A stretch of 64,000 nt of DNA from Chinchilla lanigera (GCF_000276665.1 NW_004955447.1:14676978-14740977), one strand, 5' to 3'. Positions 12,740 to 23,600 are shown, counted from the first letter of the stretch. Numbers and translations are program-made. The notes: generated from the letters alone by a model not told the origin.

Positions 12740-13330
12740 TTGGCTTCCAGTAATTTTACTCTGATAAGGCTGGGGAAACTTCTTTGACTCTATCCGGTTT
12801 GGGATACATAGCACTCCTTAAATCTGTGGCTTGACAGCGTTCATTGGATTTGGAAAATTCTCAGTATTTCTGAACTACTGTTTCTGGCTATTTTTTCTCT
12901 ACTCCTTTTCTGAATTTCCAATGTTAGGACTTTGCATGCTGGGATTACAGGTGAGCACCACCACGCCCAGCCTCAGGGTAGATTTTTGTAAGGACCTACT
13001 TTCCAACAAATTCTCTCTTCTGCTTTGCTTAATTTTATATTAAAACCATGTACGGGATTCTTAATTTCAGGTTTTAGTATCTCTAACTTCCACTTATTTA
13101 TTTTTAATAGATTCCAATTTTCCAATGAAAATTTCCATTTATCAACTAATTTTTTGAAACATACTAATCACAGTTATTTAAAAGTCTCTGAAACTCCAGT
13201 ATCTTAGTCACCTTTGGGTCTATTTCTATTACCTTGTTTTCCTCATAGTCAGTTTTTAGGTGCTTGGTGCTATTTTATTGAATTTCACATATAATGAATG
13301 GAAACTTTCAGAGGATGGATTCTCTGCTTC
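12740..13330 (-). mobile_element. Old L1 (L1M-like) fragment, antisense
   Basis: Weak but ordered similarity to the antisense of old mammalian L1 between ORF2 and the 3' end: GGATACATAGCACTCC, TTTGGAAAATTCTCAG, TTTTCTCTACTCCTTTTCTG and the later GGTGCTATTTTATTGAATTTC block. A short B1 end (about 12930-12972) interrupts it. Confidence 0.5.
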
Positions 13331-13469
13331 AGGAAAGCAAACAGCAAGAGATCAGATCACCTCAAAACAAACACAAACTGAGCTGATTCATGTCCGGTTA
13401 GCTATCTTGTTTGTTTGTGGAAGTATTGGGAATTTAATCCAGGGGCTGTGTACTGGGCCCTTTTTGTTC

Positions 13470-13614
13470 TTTCTTTCTTTTTTTTTTTCCTTTTTTTTTG
13501 AGACAAACTCTATGTAGTTCAGGCTGGCCTTGAGAATTCACCATTGTAGCTCAAGCTGGCCTCAAACTCACCAAAGTCCTCCTGCCTCAGCCTCCCGAGT
13601 GCTAGCATTACAGG
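13470..13614 (-). mobile_element. B1-like SINE (7SL derived), minus orientation
   Basis: A poly-T run, then GAGACAAACTCTATGTAG, two CAAGCTGGCC/AGGCTGGCC units (the internal duplication) and CTCCTGCCTCAGCCTCCC with AGCATTACAGGTGCC. It lies directly beside an ID element, which is followed by another 7SL-type fragment. Confidence 0.88.
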
Positions 13615-13628
13615 TGCCCTTGTTTCTT

Positions 13629-13735
13629 TTTTTTTTGTTTTGGTTTTTCGGTTTTTTCTCCGGTACCGGGAACTGAACTCACGACCTTGCACTTGCCAGG
13701 CAGGCCCTTTGCTGCTGAGCTAAATCCCCAGCCCC
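13629..13735 (-). mobile_element. ID SINE inserted between two 7SL-type SINE parts
   Basis: Antisense ID signature: TCCGGTACCGGGAACTGAAC, GCTGAGCTAAATCCCCAGCC and a poly-T tail complement. Target duplications of 14 bp (13615-13628 and 13736-13749) differ at one base. Confidence 0.93.
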
Positions 13736-13744
13736 TGCCCCTGT

Positions 13745-13850
13745 TTCTTGAGAGAGTTTTGCTAAGTCACTAAATTTTCCAGGCTGGGCTTGAAGCTGCA
13801 ATCCTCCTGCCTCAGCCTCCCATGGTAAGTACCACCATACCTGGCTGGCT
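13745..13850 (-). mobile_element. 7SL-type SINE fragment, minus orientation
   Basis: Contains TTGCTAAGTCAC, CCAGGCTGGGCTTGAAGC and TCCTCCTGCCTCAGCCTCCC, ending in CACCATACCTGGC. More diverged than the neighbouring B1. Confidence 0.75.
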
Positions 13851-14824
13851 AGCAATCTTTGTACTGCTCAGACCACTGCTGCTTGTCCCTACTTTTAAGG
13901 TATAGGGAGCACCTGGATTATTTCCTAGGGTCCCTCTTCTCAGCAGGCTCTGGGCCCTGCCAAAACTCTGTCCTGTTTTTCAGCCTCTTTTCTTGTGCAG
14001 CTTTAGAACCAAATACCTCAAATGGAAAATTGTTGCCTACATTTGGCTTCATGCTTCTGGCCTTCTCATCTCTGGGGGATCTTAATCCCTCAAATTCTGG
14101 CTACCGTGGCAGCCTCAGCCTCCAACTGCTGTCTTTCCAGCTCCCTGAGACTGCTGACAACTCTGCTGCCTCCTCTTCCGGCTGTCACTACCCTCGGGCT
14201 TTTTGACCTCTTGTCCTGCCCGGAAGACAATGACTGATGCAGGGGAGAAACACTGAAGGCTCCGCTCGGTCAGGGCCTTCCTCTCTCTCCAGCTTGGGCC
14301 TTAGCAGCAATGTGCAGCCTTTATTTTAATCTTCTAGCTGTATTTCTAGTTTTTCTTGGCAGCAGTACTGGTCTGGCCAGAAGTAGAAGTAATTAAATAC
14401 TTTTTGGTATTTTTTAATTTTCTACAACATGATATTCAGGCCCAAATCTACTTGTTGGTACAACCATTGCTCTAAGGAGGATTACTTTTCAAAGTGAGCA
14501 GAAACACTTATACCCTGTTCTCGTTGTACTTAGTTTTTGCTTCATTTTAAGGCACCGAGAAGAAACAGTGGCAGCTGGTTTAGTAGTTGTACGAGCGAAC
14601 ACCGATCAAAGGTGATTCCGTTTACACAGTGCAAGTTAGCATCGAATCTTCGGCCATCTGCGCAATACTAAATCTTTAATGATCACGGTCATGGGTTCCA
14701 GACCCAAACAACCCAGCGGTGTAGATCATTTCCTTTTCTCCAGACGGGAAAGCTGAGACAGTGGATGCAAACACTGCCCAAAGTTCCAGACTTTGAGATC
14801 AGGTTGCAATTGAAAGGAAATGAC

Positions 14825-14917
14825 GGGGCTGGGGATTTAGCTCAGTGGCAAAGCGCCTGCCTGGCAAGCGCAAGGTCATGAGTTCGGTTCCCGGTACCGG
14901 AGAAAAACCAAAAAAAA
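14825..14917 (+). mobile_element. ID SINE, young, perfect 13-bp target duplications
   Basis: Begins GGGGCTGGGGATTTAGCTCA (A box TAGCTCAGTGG intact), with a B-box region GAGTTCGGTTCCC and an A-rich tail. Flanking GAAAGGAAATGAC occurs identically at 14812-14824 and 14918-14930, which points to a recent insertion. Confidence 0.96.
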
Positions 14918-15780
14918 GAAAGGAAATGACCCACTGCGGCAACCTTAGCTTGAAACTGTGCTCCAAAGGACCAAGATCGAGGTGGAATCACTGTCCTTCA
15001 CCAGCTGGGAACTGTGATTCCAGGCCTGAGAGGCAGTACAAGTGCCACAATTTGCACCTCAGCAGGGGTCATCTGGACCTTTTTATACCTGACATTTATG
15101 GTCTCTCAAAGCTGATGGCGGAGCGGGCCACCCCCTCTTCTCCCTGCCTCCTTCTGTGAAGTGCGTACGTGAGGGGAAGCAAGAGGCCTCCAAGCCTCCT
15201 GGCCGGCTGCAAACTTCCCTCAGACTCTCCTGCTCCGACGAGGACGCAGACTCAGTGTGTGACCCTCTGCGTGCGGCGGAGGCCAGAGCAGCCTGTCCCC
15301 CTGGGGAGAGACGATGAAGCCCTCTGAGACCCCAGGTGCTGCGTCTCCACCGCAGGACTACCGTGCGCTCACCCGTTTCATCTGCAGTTGAAGGCAGAGG
15401 GAAGCAGCAGCATGGTGTCGGAGTAGGTTCCTTCACAAGCCCCAACGACTCCCAGCCACAAGTGAGGGTGACCAGAAAACCGGACTCTGTGGACCAGGAG
15501 CTTCCTGGGGTCCTGGGAGGCAGCCGCTCTGCTGCGGACAGGGTTCACGCTGGGTATCAGAATATTTCCCTAGTTCTCTCCTGGCCATGTAGATGTCATC
15601 ACTGACATCACAGTCAGCAGAGGGGTTCGGCTTCCAAACTCCTAAGCAGAGGCTTCCAGTGAGCTCAGAGCCCTGCTTCTGGTCTCACCCTCTCCCCCGC
15701 CCCACGCCCCCCTTGCTGTCTCTCCAACACTGGTGATGGAAGCCTACTCTTCTGGCTTTATGACCACTTTTCTCCATTAG

Positions 15781-15954
15781 GTTTTTTTTGTTTTTTGTTT
15801 TTTTTTTTTGTCTTTTTGAAACAGGGTCTCCCTGTGCAGTTCAGGCTGGCCTTGAGTTCACTTGGTAGCCCAGGCTGGTCTTGAATTTGCAGTGATCTCC
15901 CTGCCTCAGCCTCCTGAGTGCTGGGATTACAGGCGTGCACCACCACGCCCGGCT
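15781..15954 (-). mobile_element. B1-like SINE, near full length
   Basis: A long T run, then GAAACAGGGTCTCCCTG, duplicated GGCTGGCC/GGCTGGTC units and CTGGGATTACAGGCGTGCAC. CATTAG on both sides is a likely short target duplication. Confidence 0.9.
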
Positions 15955-16469
15955 CTTCATTAGTTTTTAACTGGCAACCACACAACATTCCTGTTCCGAG
16001 AGCAATCACCTGCTGTCACTATCTCTTGCTTCCAGCTCGTAGTGGACCCTGCCACATGGCCACCCCACTGCCTGGCAAACTCAGCATGAATAAAACCAAA
16101 TTCTCCAGCGTCTCCCACAAACTTCCCGTCCCTCCTGTCTCTTTGTGACTGTCATTCCCTAGTTCTGCACTATATCTCTCACTAAGCGAGGTCAGATCCA
16201 GGTTAGGAGGAAGATACGGTGCAGAAGACTGCAAGACGATGTCACCTTACGCGCTAAGGAGCCCTCAACGGCAGCAGGAAACAGAGGACTGGAAATCCAC
16301 ACTGCCTGCCGGGCTGTTCCAGGGCGGACGGCGCTCAGCACCTCTCTGGAGGATGCCCACGGGGTGACTAGCGGAAGCGAATCCGGGGCACCTGGTCAGC
16401 TAGGGCAGATGACCACCTCACTGCCAGCAGTCACCGTAGCATGGGTCCGCGTGCCATGGAGACCAAGTC

Positions 16470-16580
16470 TCAATGTTTCTAGGAGTGAAGAGGTGGAGGC
16501 CCAGCGAGGCGAGGACACAGACTCAACCACACAGAACCAAAACCAGAACTTGGGCTTCTGACGCCTGCTCACACAGCTTC
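16470..16580 (-). mobile_element. Probable MIR relic
   Basis: Reads like antisense MIR: GTGAAGAGGTGGAGGCCCAG followed by a degraded ACAGAACCAAAACCAGAACTTG block. A weak call with approximate edges. Confidence 0.4.
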
Positions 16581-16707
16581 CCACTCTAACACGACGCTTG
16601 CATTTCTTTGGGAACAACGATGCCACATGAATAGCGGCTGCTGGATTAAAGATGAGGGCGTTCATGAAGAGGTGCTCTGGTCACGCACAATTACAAATCT
16701 TACATCA

Positions 16708-16910
16708 AAGGGGTAAGCCAGCACACCTGTAATCCCAGTTACTGGGAAGGCTGAGGTCGGAGGATCCCAAGTGGGAAGCTAGCCTGAGCAACTTAGTGAG
16801 ATCTTATCTCAAAATAAATGTTTTTTAAAGGGCTGGGGACGTGGCTCAGTGGTAGAGTACTTGCCTCGTGTGAGGCCCTGGCTTCAAACCCCAGCACCGT
16901 ACAAACAGAG
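16708..16910 (+). mobile_element. B1-ID dimeric SINE
   Basis: The 7SL part (CACACCTGTAATCCCAGTTA to GTGAGATCTTATCTC, then an A-rich linker) is followed by an ID part (GGGCTGGGGACGTGGCTCAG, CTTCAAACCCCAGCACC). The order B1 then ID within one unit marks the dimeric family, which recurs four more times here. Confidence 0.85.
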
Positions 16911-16924
16911 GGTAAATCAAGTTC

Positions 16925-16992
16925 ATTTTTTTTCCCTTTGTTTTGAGACAGGGTCTTGTTATGTAGTTCAAGCTTGCTTTGAATTCACTGTG
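16925..16992 (-). mobile_element. B1-like SINE, first part, split by an insertion
   Basis: TTTTGAGACAGGGTCTTGTT and AGTTCAAGCTTGC up to GAATTCACTGTG. The rest of the same SINE resumes at 17885-17972 after 892 bp of unrelated sequence. ACTGTG is present at both junctions (16987-16992 and 17885-17890). Confidence 0.8.
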
Positions 16993-17884
16993 GTAGTGGA
17001 TTGATAACTACTGGTCAACTTATAATCCCCAGATGAACTGAGTGAGCTGGTGCTGGATGTGGGAGGCCCACCTGGGGACTGTTGCCAGCAGCATAAGAGG
17101 CAAACTGGAGGAGAAGGAGGCTGTTGGGAGCAGAGAAAGGCTGTTGGAGCTGGTGGAAGCTTTAAGGAGCTGGTGGTTTTGCTGGAGGTGCTTGTCATGC
17201 TGGCTTTCCTGATGAACTTGGCTGTTTTCATCCTTCGAGGAGCTGGGGACCTTGTTGGCACTGAGAATGGCTTTGGTTCACTTTGGGGGAGCTCTGGTCC
17301 TCACCTTGAGCATCACTTCCTGGCTCTGGAGAGGAAGACGGTGCACAGCTCACCTGAAGAAGCTTGCTGCGTTGGCTTCCCTGCTGGAAACTTGGCCATC
17401 TTGATCACTGGAGGAGCTCAGGACCTCACTGTTGCTGAGGATGGCTGTGATACCTTCCCAGGGGGGAGGCCCTGGTTCTTACTCTGAGCATTGCTTCCTG
17501 GCTCCAGTGCAGATCCCTCAGCCTGCTAGCACAGATCCTTCATCCCGCTGGCACAGACTTCCTAGATTCCACCACTGACCTTTGGGCCTTTGTAGCACAG
17601 ATCCATGAAACAGGCCTGCATGAGATGTTGTTGTGGGCTCTAGGCCTCCAGCTGGACTTGTGGGAGGCATTGTTATGAGCTCTAGGCCTTCCACTGGACT
17701 CATGCAGGACATTTCTGTGGGATTCAGGCCCTCGGCTAGTTTCCTTGGTCTTGGTGTGTGGACAGATTTCCTTTACTCTTTTGTATATCATTCTTTGGGT
17801 GACTATTATTATAAATAATCTTATAAAATATGTATCCTGTATTATATTGTTCCCCTTGCAAAAATATTCCCCAAAACCAACACA
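16993..17884. other. 892-bp insertion of unrecognised sequence inside a SINE
   Basis: Not recognised. It interrupts a B1-like SINE and is bounded by a 6-bp direct repeat (ACTGTG). It holds two diverged copies of a roughly 172-bp block (about 17189-17330 and 17361-17503), then three roughly 45-bp units (about 17595-17740), and ends AT-rich. A 145-codon plus frame (17050-17487) spans the 172-bp copies, and a minus frame shows the 45-bp units as a repeated 14-15-residue motif. No poly(A) tail is seen. A solo LTR of an unknown ERV would fit the 6-bp repeat, and on the minus strand it would start TGTGTTGG, but the other end lacks a clean CA. Alternatives are a minisatellite-bearing non-autonomous element or a captured satellite fragment. 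Confidence 0.5.
17189..17503. repeat. Two diverged tandem copies, period about 172 bp
   Basis: Both copies contain, in order, GAACTTGGC or AAACTTGGC, GAGGAGCT, GGACCT, GA(G)GATGGCT, CTCTGGT or CCCTGGT, TTGAGCAT or TGAGCATT and CACTTCCTGGCTC or GCTTCCTGGCTC. Read by eye, so identity was not computed. Confidence 0.7.
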
Positions 17885-17972
17885 ACTGTGTATTTCTTGA
17901 ACTTGTAGTAATCCTCCTGCCTCAGCCTTCTGAGTACTATGATCACTGGCATGCACCACCACACCTGGCAAG
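17885..17972 (-). mobile_element. B1-like SINE, second part
   Basis: Resumes after the insertion with ACTGTGTATTTCTTGAAC, TAATCCTCCTGCCTCAGCC and GGCATGCACCACCACACC. It completes the SINE begun at 16925. Confidence 0.8.
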
Positions 17973-18102
17973 TTCACTTCTCTTAGTACCAAATGGAGTG
18001 CCTAGCTGTCATGCATTTCTCTATATTTATATAATATTAACTGAGAGGATTTTTGTTGTAAAATATAAATAACATACAATTTACCATTATAACCTTTTCT
18101 TG

Positions 18103-18172
18103 GAAGCCCTGGTGAAGCCAGGCCTCATGTAAGGTAGCCAAGTGCTCTACCACTGAGCTGCACCACATCCCT
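18103..18172 (-). mobile_element. ID-type SINE fragment
   Basis: The antisense ID pattern AAGCCAGGCCTCATG, GCTCTACCACTGAGCTG and CACATCCC. Diverged, as in the dimeric subfamily; no clear target duplication. Confidence 0.7.
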
Positions 18173-18250
18173 ATGTTAGCCACTTTTAGTGGTATTAAGT
18201 ACATTCATTTCATTATACAACTATCATCACTCTTGGCCTCAAGAACATTT

Positions 18251-18372
18251 TGTTTTGTGTTTTTGAGACAGGGTCTCACTATGTAGTACAGGCTGGCCTC
18301 AAACTCATGGTGATCCTCCTGCTTCAGCCTCCTGAGTGCTGAGATTATAGGCGTGCACCACCACACCCACCT
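18251..18372 (-). mobile_element. B1-like SINE with 11-bp target duplication
   Basis: GAGACAGGGTCTCACTATG to GGCGTGCACCACCACACCC. GCCTCAAGAAC is repeated at 18236-18246 and 18373-18383, showing insertion into the older L1. Confidence 0.92.
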
Positions 18373-18653
18373 GCCTCAAGAACTTTTTCACCATTCCAAA
18401 CTGCAGTTCCAGTCCATTTAACAGTAAGTCCCAGCTCCTCGTTCCCCACTATTTTACTTGTTTATAGACACCACTATTCTACATTTTCTATAAACTGGAC
18501 TATTCTAGGTACTTCCTGTAAGTGGGACTGTGTGATATTTGGGCTCTGGTATTTAGTTTATTTTACTTAGCATGATGTCCTGAAGGTTCATCCATGCTGT
18601 AGTATATGTCAGAGTTTTATTCCTTTTAAAGACTGAGGAATATTGCCCTGCAT

Positions 18654-18654
<1 letters not shown>

Positions 18655-18704
<50 letters not shown>
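18655..18704. repeat. (GT)25 microsatellite
   Basis: Uninterrupted GT for 50 bp inside an old L1 3' region. It creates spurious His-Thr or Val-Cys open frames. Confidence 0.98.
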
Positions 18705-18707
<3 letters not shown>

Positions 18708-18999
18708 GCTCAGGCATGCATCCATCAATGGACATCCGGTCCATATTTTGGCTACCATGGATAGGGTTGCAAAGAACATGAGTGTACTGATCAAGGTTTT
18801 GTTCAATGAATGCAGCACTGTGACTCATAACTGACTGTAGATGTGGCCAAAAGAATAAATAGGTGCCCAGAAGTCATTTCACACTGAAGAGCTGTCATCG
18901 TCCCTATGACGCAGTCGTGATCTGTGAAGATTGGCAGAGACTTCATAGGACAAAACAAGTAAAAGCAGCGGCAGTAGAAGTGGGAAGAGGAGGAGGAAA

Positions 19000-20220
19000 A
19001 CTGGGCAGAAGGGGAGGAAGGAGGCCTCCCGGGAAGGCGGAAAGGCTGAGCCCAGTGAGAGATGCCCCGAGCAAGCTCCGAGGGCCCGCCTCCAGACCCG
19101 GCCCGGGAGGGAGGTTCAGGCACCCTGAGTGGCTCTGGGATCTGCTGGTTGGAAACCAGAGGCTTCAAATAGGCTGCGTCAGCTATGTGGGAAGGCATGT
19201 TGTTCTCGCAGTAAGATCACCTTGGAGTGACTGGCAGGGTCCGCTCTACCTGCGTCTTCAGCTCCACAACCCTACACTGACGCCTCCGACCGAAAGTCAC
19301 CAGCTTGGAAAGACAGGAGGAAAGAGGCTGCAGTTGCTTCCGACTCCCACACCCCCTGCCCCGCCCTCCCCGCGCTGCTGCAGTTTGGGCTATGCTGAAC
19401 CCCAGCCGACCTCCCGGGGGCAGCGCAGACAAACCCGGCCGCGCTGCAGGGCCGTCGCTGTGCTGAGCAATCTCGGACGCTCCAGGCCACATGTGCTCGG
19501 ACTACTGAGCTAGTAACTACTCTGGCAGCGATATAAAGTGCATGCTTTTTAACCTTTGCTCGGGGGAAGGTTTTATTTTCAGTTTGTCTACGTGGACGCC
19601 ATTTCACACTTTGCTGCCTTGTATCTTCGGAGGGGACACAGCTGGCACAGCGTCCCATCCTCTCCAGGCGGTGGAGACCGAAGGGCTTGCCTTGATCCCA
19701 TGAGAACAGATGCTGCCAGGGTTCCCGCAATCCTTCCGACGGATCTGCAAGGATTTCCCAGCGCTTCGGGCTCTCTGGACAGGGCCCAGGAGACTCTGGC
19801 TCTCTGAAGTGGAGGCGGAGCTGCAGAGGCCCCCTTGGGCCTCTGGTGGGTCACTACACCTCCAGGCGCTCCGGTTTCGTCATCCATAACGGGGTGGTCA
19901 CAGGACCGGCCGCACGCGGCTTTCACGAGCGTCGAATGGGTTACGGGCTGTGGCAAGCACTCAGAATGCGCCACCATGACATCAGCGTCGCCCTCGCGAG
20001 TCACTGTCCTCTACTTCAAGCCACTCTTGAAGCCACTCATTCACCTGCAGCCCTCCAGGCCCAGGCTCGGCCTCCCCGTGGGCTCCGGCCTGCGATCGCT
20101 CTGCCAGCGCCAGCTCCACTCTCACAGCTGCACCCGGCCTTCCCGCCTCCCTGGAAGCCAAGGCTTGTCTTCCCGAGAGCCCTCTGCCTATCTCTCGGGG
20201 CATGCGTTACGGTTACCATA
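19000..20220. other. CpG-richer intronic zone
   Basis: GC-rich with visible CpG clusters (for example 19080-19130, 19360-19470 and 19880-20020) compared with the AT-rich flanks. An old MIR (about 19865-19990) supplies part of it. No exon or TATA-plus-start arrangement can be defined. Confidence 0.4.
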
Positions 20221-21651
20221 ATCGCGCCTTAAGAAGGCAAATGAACGTGCTTTGCTGTGCAACCCAGATGTGACGTTAGCAATGACGAGAACGCTGTCTT
20301 ATGGGTGCAGAGCCCTATCTTTGTTTTTTCCACAAGCTTTCTACGATAGCCCTGTGGTGCTGTCAGCGGAGGCGTTCCCGATCAGTGCTGGAGCGTGAGC
20401 TTGTTGCTCAGATGGCTTTTCTGCAGGCAGGTCCCCCAGGGGATACACAGCACGATGCAGTCACGCGGCACAGGAGGCAGCATTCCAGGTCGGGGTGTTT
20501 TTCGGGGAGAGCAGGCCTGTGGAGGCAGCCACTCTGGAAAGCCGAGTGGCCTGTGGGTGGCCAACTCCAGGGTCCTCCAGCGTCTGTAAGTTTTTCTAGG
20601 CCTTCCTTTCAACTCAAGCCAGGAAACTGCTCTGCGGTTTTTGCACCCCACCTTCTATGTTACACCCTCGCTCTTGCCTCCTTTTCCCGACGTCTAAAGG
20701 TACCTGTTACAGATCTTAATTGCAAGCAACAGAAAATGGCTTTGGCTCAACTAAAAGCAATGGTGGCAGCTCAGGAAAACCCAGGGTTAGGCAAGCTCTA
20801 GACACCCAGGCATCGGAAGGCAGAGGAGGAGGTCAGTTACAAGCTGCCCTCAGAGTCATGTATCTCCCGTCCTTGGCTCACCAGCCAAGCAAAGTCCTGG
20901 AAGGGAAAGTCGGACTGGCCAGGCTGGGTCTCAAGCCCACACAGGCTGCAGTGGGAGTGAAATGGAGGATCTGGCCCTTCTGGCTCCCGTCCTCACACGG
21001 AGACACCACGCCTAGCACAGCTGCACACAGCAAGGCAAAGGTGGGTCCCCGGCAGGAAACCTGGAACTGCTGCAAAGGGGACCCAGACGTTAGTGGCTAA
21101 ATGACCGAAACCAGCCACCACACTGGACCCGGGCCTTGGTATCGCCTCTGCTAGCGCCTCTGCATGGACAGCTCATTTGTACAGCTCTCTGGTGTTTTGA
21201 TTTTACTTCTCAAGAGGCTGCCTGTCTTTCATGGTGGCCTGTGCTACCCTCTGAGAGCCAAGGGCACTACACCCCAAGCAACGGGGGCGCCCAAGCCTGT
21301 GGCCAGGGCTCTGTGACCACGCTGCTCCGGGAGGTGAGCAGACGAGCTGGAAGTGCAGGGCGGGGCTGCGGTCTAGAGCTCAGGTGCTGAAGGTGATGGC
21401 TGATGGCAGGGTGAGAAGGAAAGCCGAGCAACTAAGCCAGCCCGGCAGTCGTGAGTCTGGCTCTCACCCACTGCGCCCTTGGTGTTAAGGAGGACAGCAA
21501 GGAGTCACACGAGCCATCTCCATTTTAAAGTCCATCGTCTGGACCTAATGTCCACAGCAGGGTCAGTGTGAAAGGAACGATAAAAAGGGACTGTTTGCAG
21601 GGAAGGCATTTCTGAGAAAGTTCTCATCATTCACAAATTAAAGGGATGGTC

Positions 21652-21760
21652 CTCTTGTTTGTCTTGCTCTGTAGTTCAAAATGGCCTTGAACTCCTGGCA
21701 ATTCTCTTGCCTCAGCCTCCTCAGTGCTGGGATTACAGGGGTGCACCACCAGGCCTGCCT
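21652..21760 (-). mobile_element. B1-like SINE with 10-bp target duplication
   Basis: GCTCTGTAGTTCAAAATGGC, CTTGCCTCAGCCTCC and GATTACAGGGGTGCACCACC. AGGGATGGTC flanks it at 21642-21651 and 21761-21770. Confidence 0.9.
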
Positions 21761-23524
21761 AGGGATGGTCTTCCTGTCTTTAATCTTTATTGTTTATGTG
21801 TGACACCTGGCGCTATGGCAGCCATCTTGTCACTATGAAAAGATAAGCCTGAAGAACCTTCTCCCTGAGGATGCCAGAGGCTTGGGGGGGGCGGTACATT
21901 CTAAGACCCACTGACATGTTTAACCTTGGAGTCGGGAAGTGCTCCCCAAATGGAGAGGAGAAGGTTCCCTGCAACTGTGAGGTGAACGCGTGTCACGGGA
22001 CTCCAGGCCAGGCTTCCTACTCCTTACCCTTTGTCTTGCTTGGACAAGCATCATGTAATTTGGGACCATAGATATTGGGTAATTAGTATGGTAATGATTA
22101 GGGATTCACTTCAGGAATAAGGAAATATAATTACAGCCCTATTTCACATGTTTCCATGACAACAGGGCAACTGTAATTGATCAGCAGTTTTCTTTCCAAA
22201 CAGATCCCCGAGGCTCATTCAGATGTGAGGCTAGACAGTGACTGAATGTCTTCATCAAACAAACGGAAGCTGCCGGAAGGGAACGGAACCAGACTGCACT
22301 ATGCTGTGTGGCCTCTCGGAGGCTCATCCAAGGCCCGGGATTCTATGACAAGGTACTGTACTCAGCAGGCTCCAGAGTTCCAAGGTAGCTGTCAGCAACA
22401 GCAGAAGCAGGCTCTGCCATCCACATTCAGAGAACAGCAGCGAAGTCTGGAACCTTCAAACGCACCATCTTCGGGCTGGAAGTCAGAAGCTTATGTACTC
22501 CAGGCCCGGTGCTGTCCTGCATCTACACCGCAGGGCAGATAGTCATCCAACCTGCTGCTCGAGCTCCGCAGGGCCCTTGGGCTTTAGAAGATCTCTTCAG
22601 AAACCTCTCTAGTGAGCTCTGAATCAATTTCTCCTTGGTTCACGCTCTGTAACACTGAGCACGGGTACACTGGTCATCAACACCGTCTTTATCTCAGTCA
22701 CAATATTACCATGCGTCTGTAAAGCGCATTACAGCAGGCAGTATAACGTCACATGAAGCTTGGCCTTCGGTGACCCTGCGAGGTGGCACCTCCATGTGCT
22801 GGCTGGAAGGGCTGGCTTGGTGAAGTCGCCCGGCTCACGGGTGATGGGCGAGCCCAGCTCCTGGCTGCTGCACTGCCCACATGCTGGGCCTCTCGGAGCT
22901 GCCACTGCTGACGCCAGCCTTCTTTCCCCCAGACTTCTTAGCTCAGCTCTATGACTTCTCCTGCTTCACCCTTAATTTTTATTCATTTAAGACATTTTGA
23001 ACTTTTTCTCTGTCCTCTATTCTCTATTCAGTTCAGCTCCTCCCAAGTTCTTATGGATAGGGGAGACATGATCAAGTTAAGTAAGTCTTTCCGGAGTTCA
23101 TACTCTGAAGAGCACCAAGGCCAAGTGACCTAAGGCACACGCCGTAACCGGAGGCCTGAGCCCCACTGTAACTGCATTGGAGGCATTGTCTCACTAGGCC
23201 AACTGTGTGATCTTCCCCTTGCACAGGGTCGGACGGATGGTGACACGGCCCTGCTGCACCACGGGGCAACAGCGGGCACATTCTGTGGATGCAGACCCGT
23301 AGGAAGCATCAGTGTGGCACAAAGCACCACGTCCACGCAGTGATTACTAAGTGGCTGCGCTGTGCCGGGCCCAGTGCGGGGGGGCTGTAGGTACAAGGAC
23401 GGCCAACTCCTGCTCTTACAGAAGGGGAAGGTGCTGCGGGGACGCTGTGCAAGGAGGAGCCTGGTCTAGCCTCAGGGTCCCTCAGGAAGGCACATTGGAA
23501 CAGCACTGGTAGAAGGGTTACCCC

Positions 23525-23600
23525 GAGCGGAGTCAGCAGACTGGGATCTAGCGTGCTCGGGTGGCTTTAAGCCTCAGTTTCCCCATTTGTAAAGTGAAGG
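23525..23600 (+). mobile_element. MIR fragment
   Basis: Contains GCCTCAGTTTCCCCATTTGT followed by AAAGTGAAGG, the conserved MIR core. Short relic. Confidence 0.7.

Larger units (their letters stand above)
18040..18830 (-). mobile_element. Old L1 3' region, antisense, with later inserts
   Basis: The plus strand reads AACATACAATTTACCATTAT, CAACTATCATCACTC, then TTAGCATGATGTCCTGAAGG, TTCATCCATGCTGTAG and CATCAATGGACATC, the antisense of the 3' part of old mammalian L1. An ID (18103-18172), a B1 (18251-18372) and a GT microsatellite (18655-18704) lie within it. Confidence 0.75.

Noticed and set aside
14825..14917. tRNA-Ala gene candidate
   Set aside because: The tRNA-like A and B boxes belong to an ID SINE with A-rich tail and target duplications; no full cloverleaf.
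17050..17487. 145-codon plus frame in the unknown insertion
   Set aside because: It spans two diverged tandem repeats with no recognisable domain or codon signal, so it is treated as a repeat-derived open frame.
18553..18828. Frames with long His-Thr or Val-Cys runs
   Set aside because: Translation of the (GT)n microsatellite.
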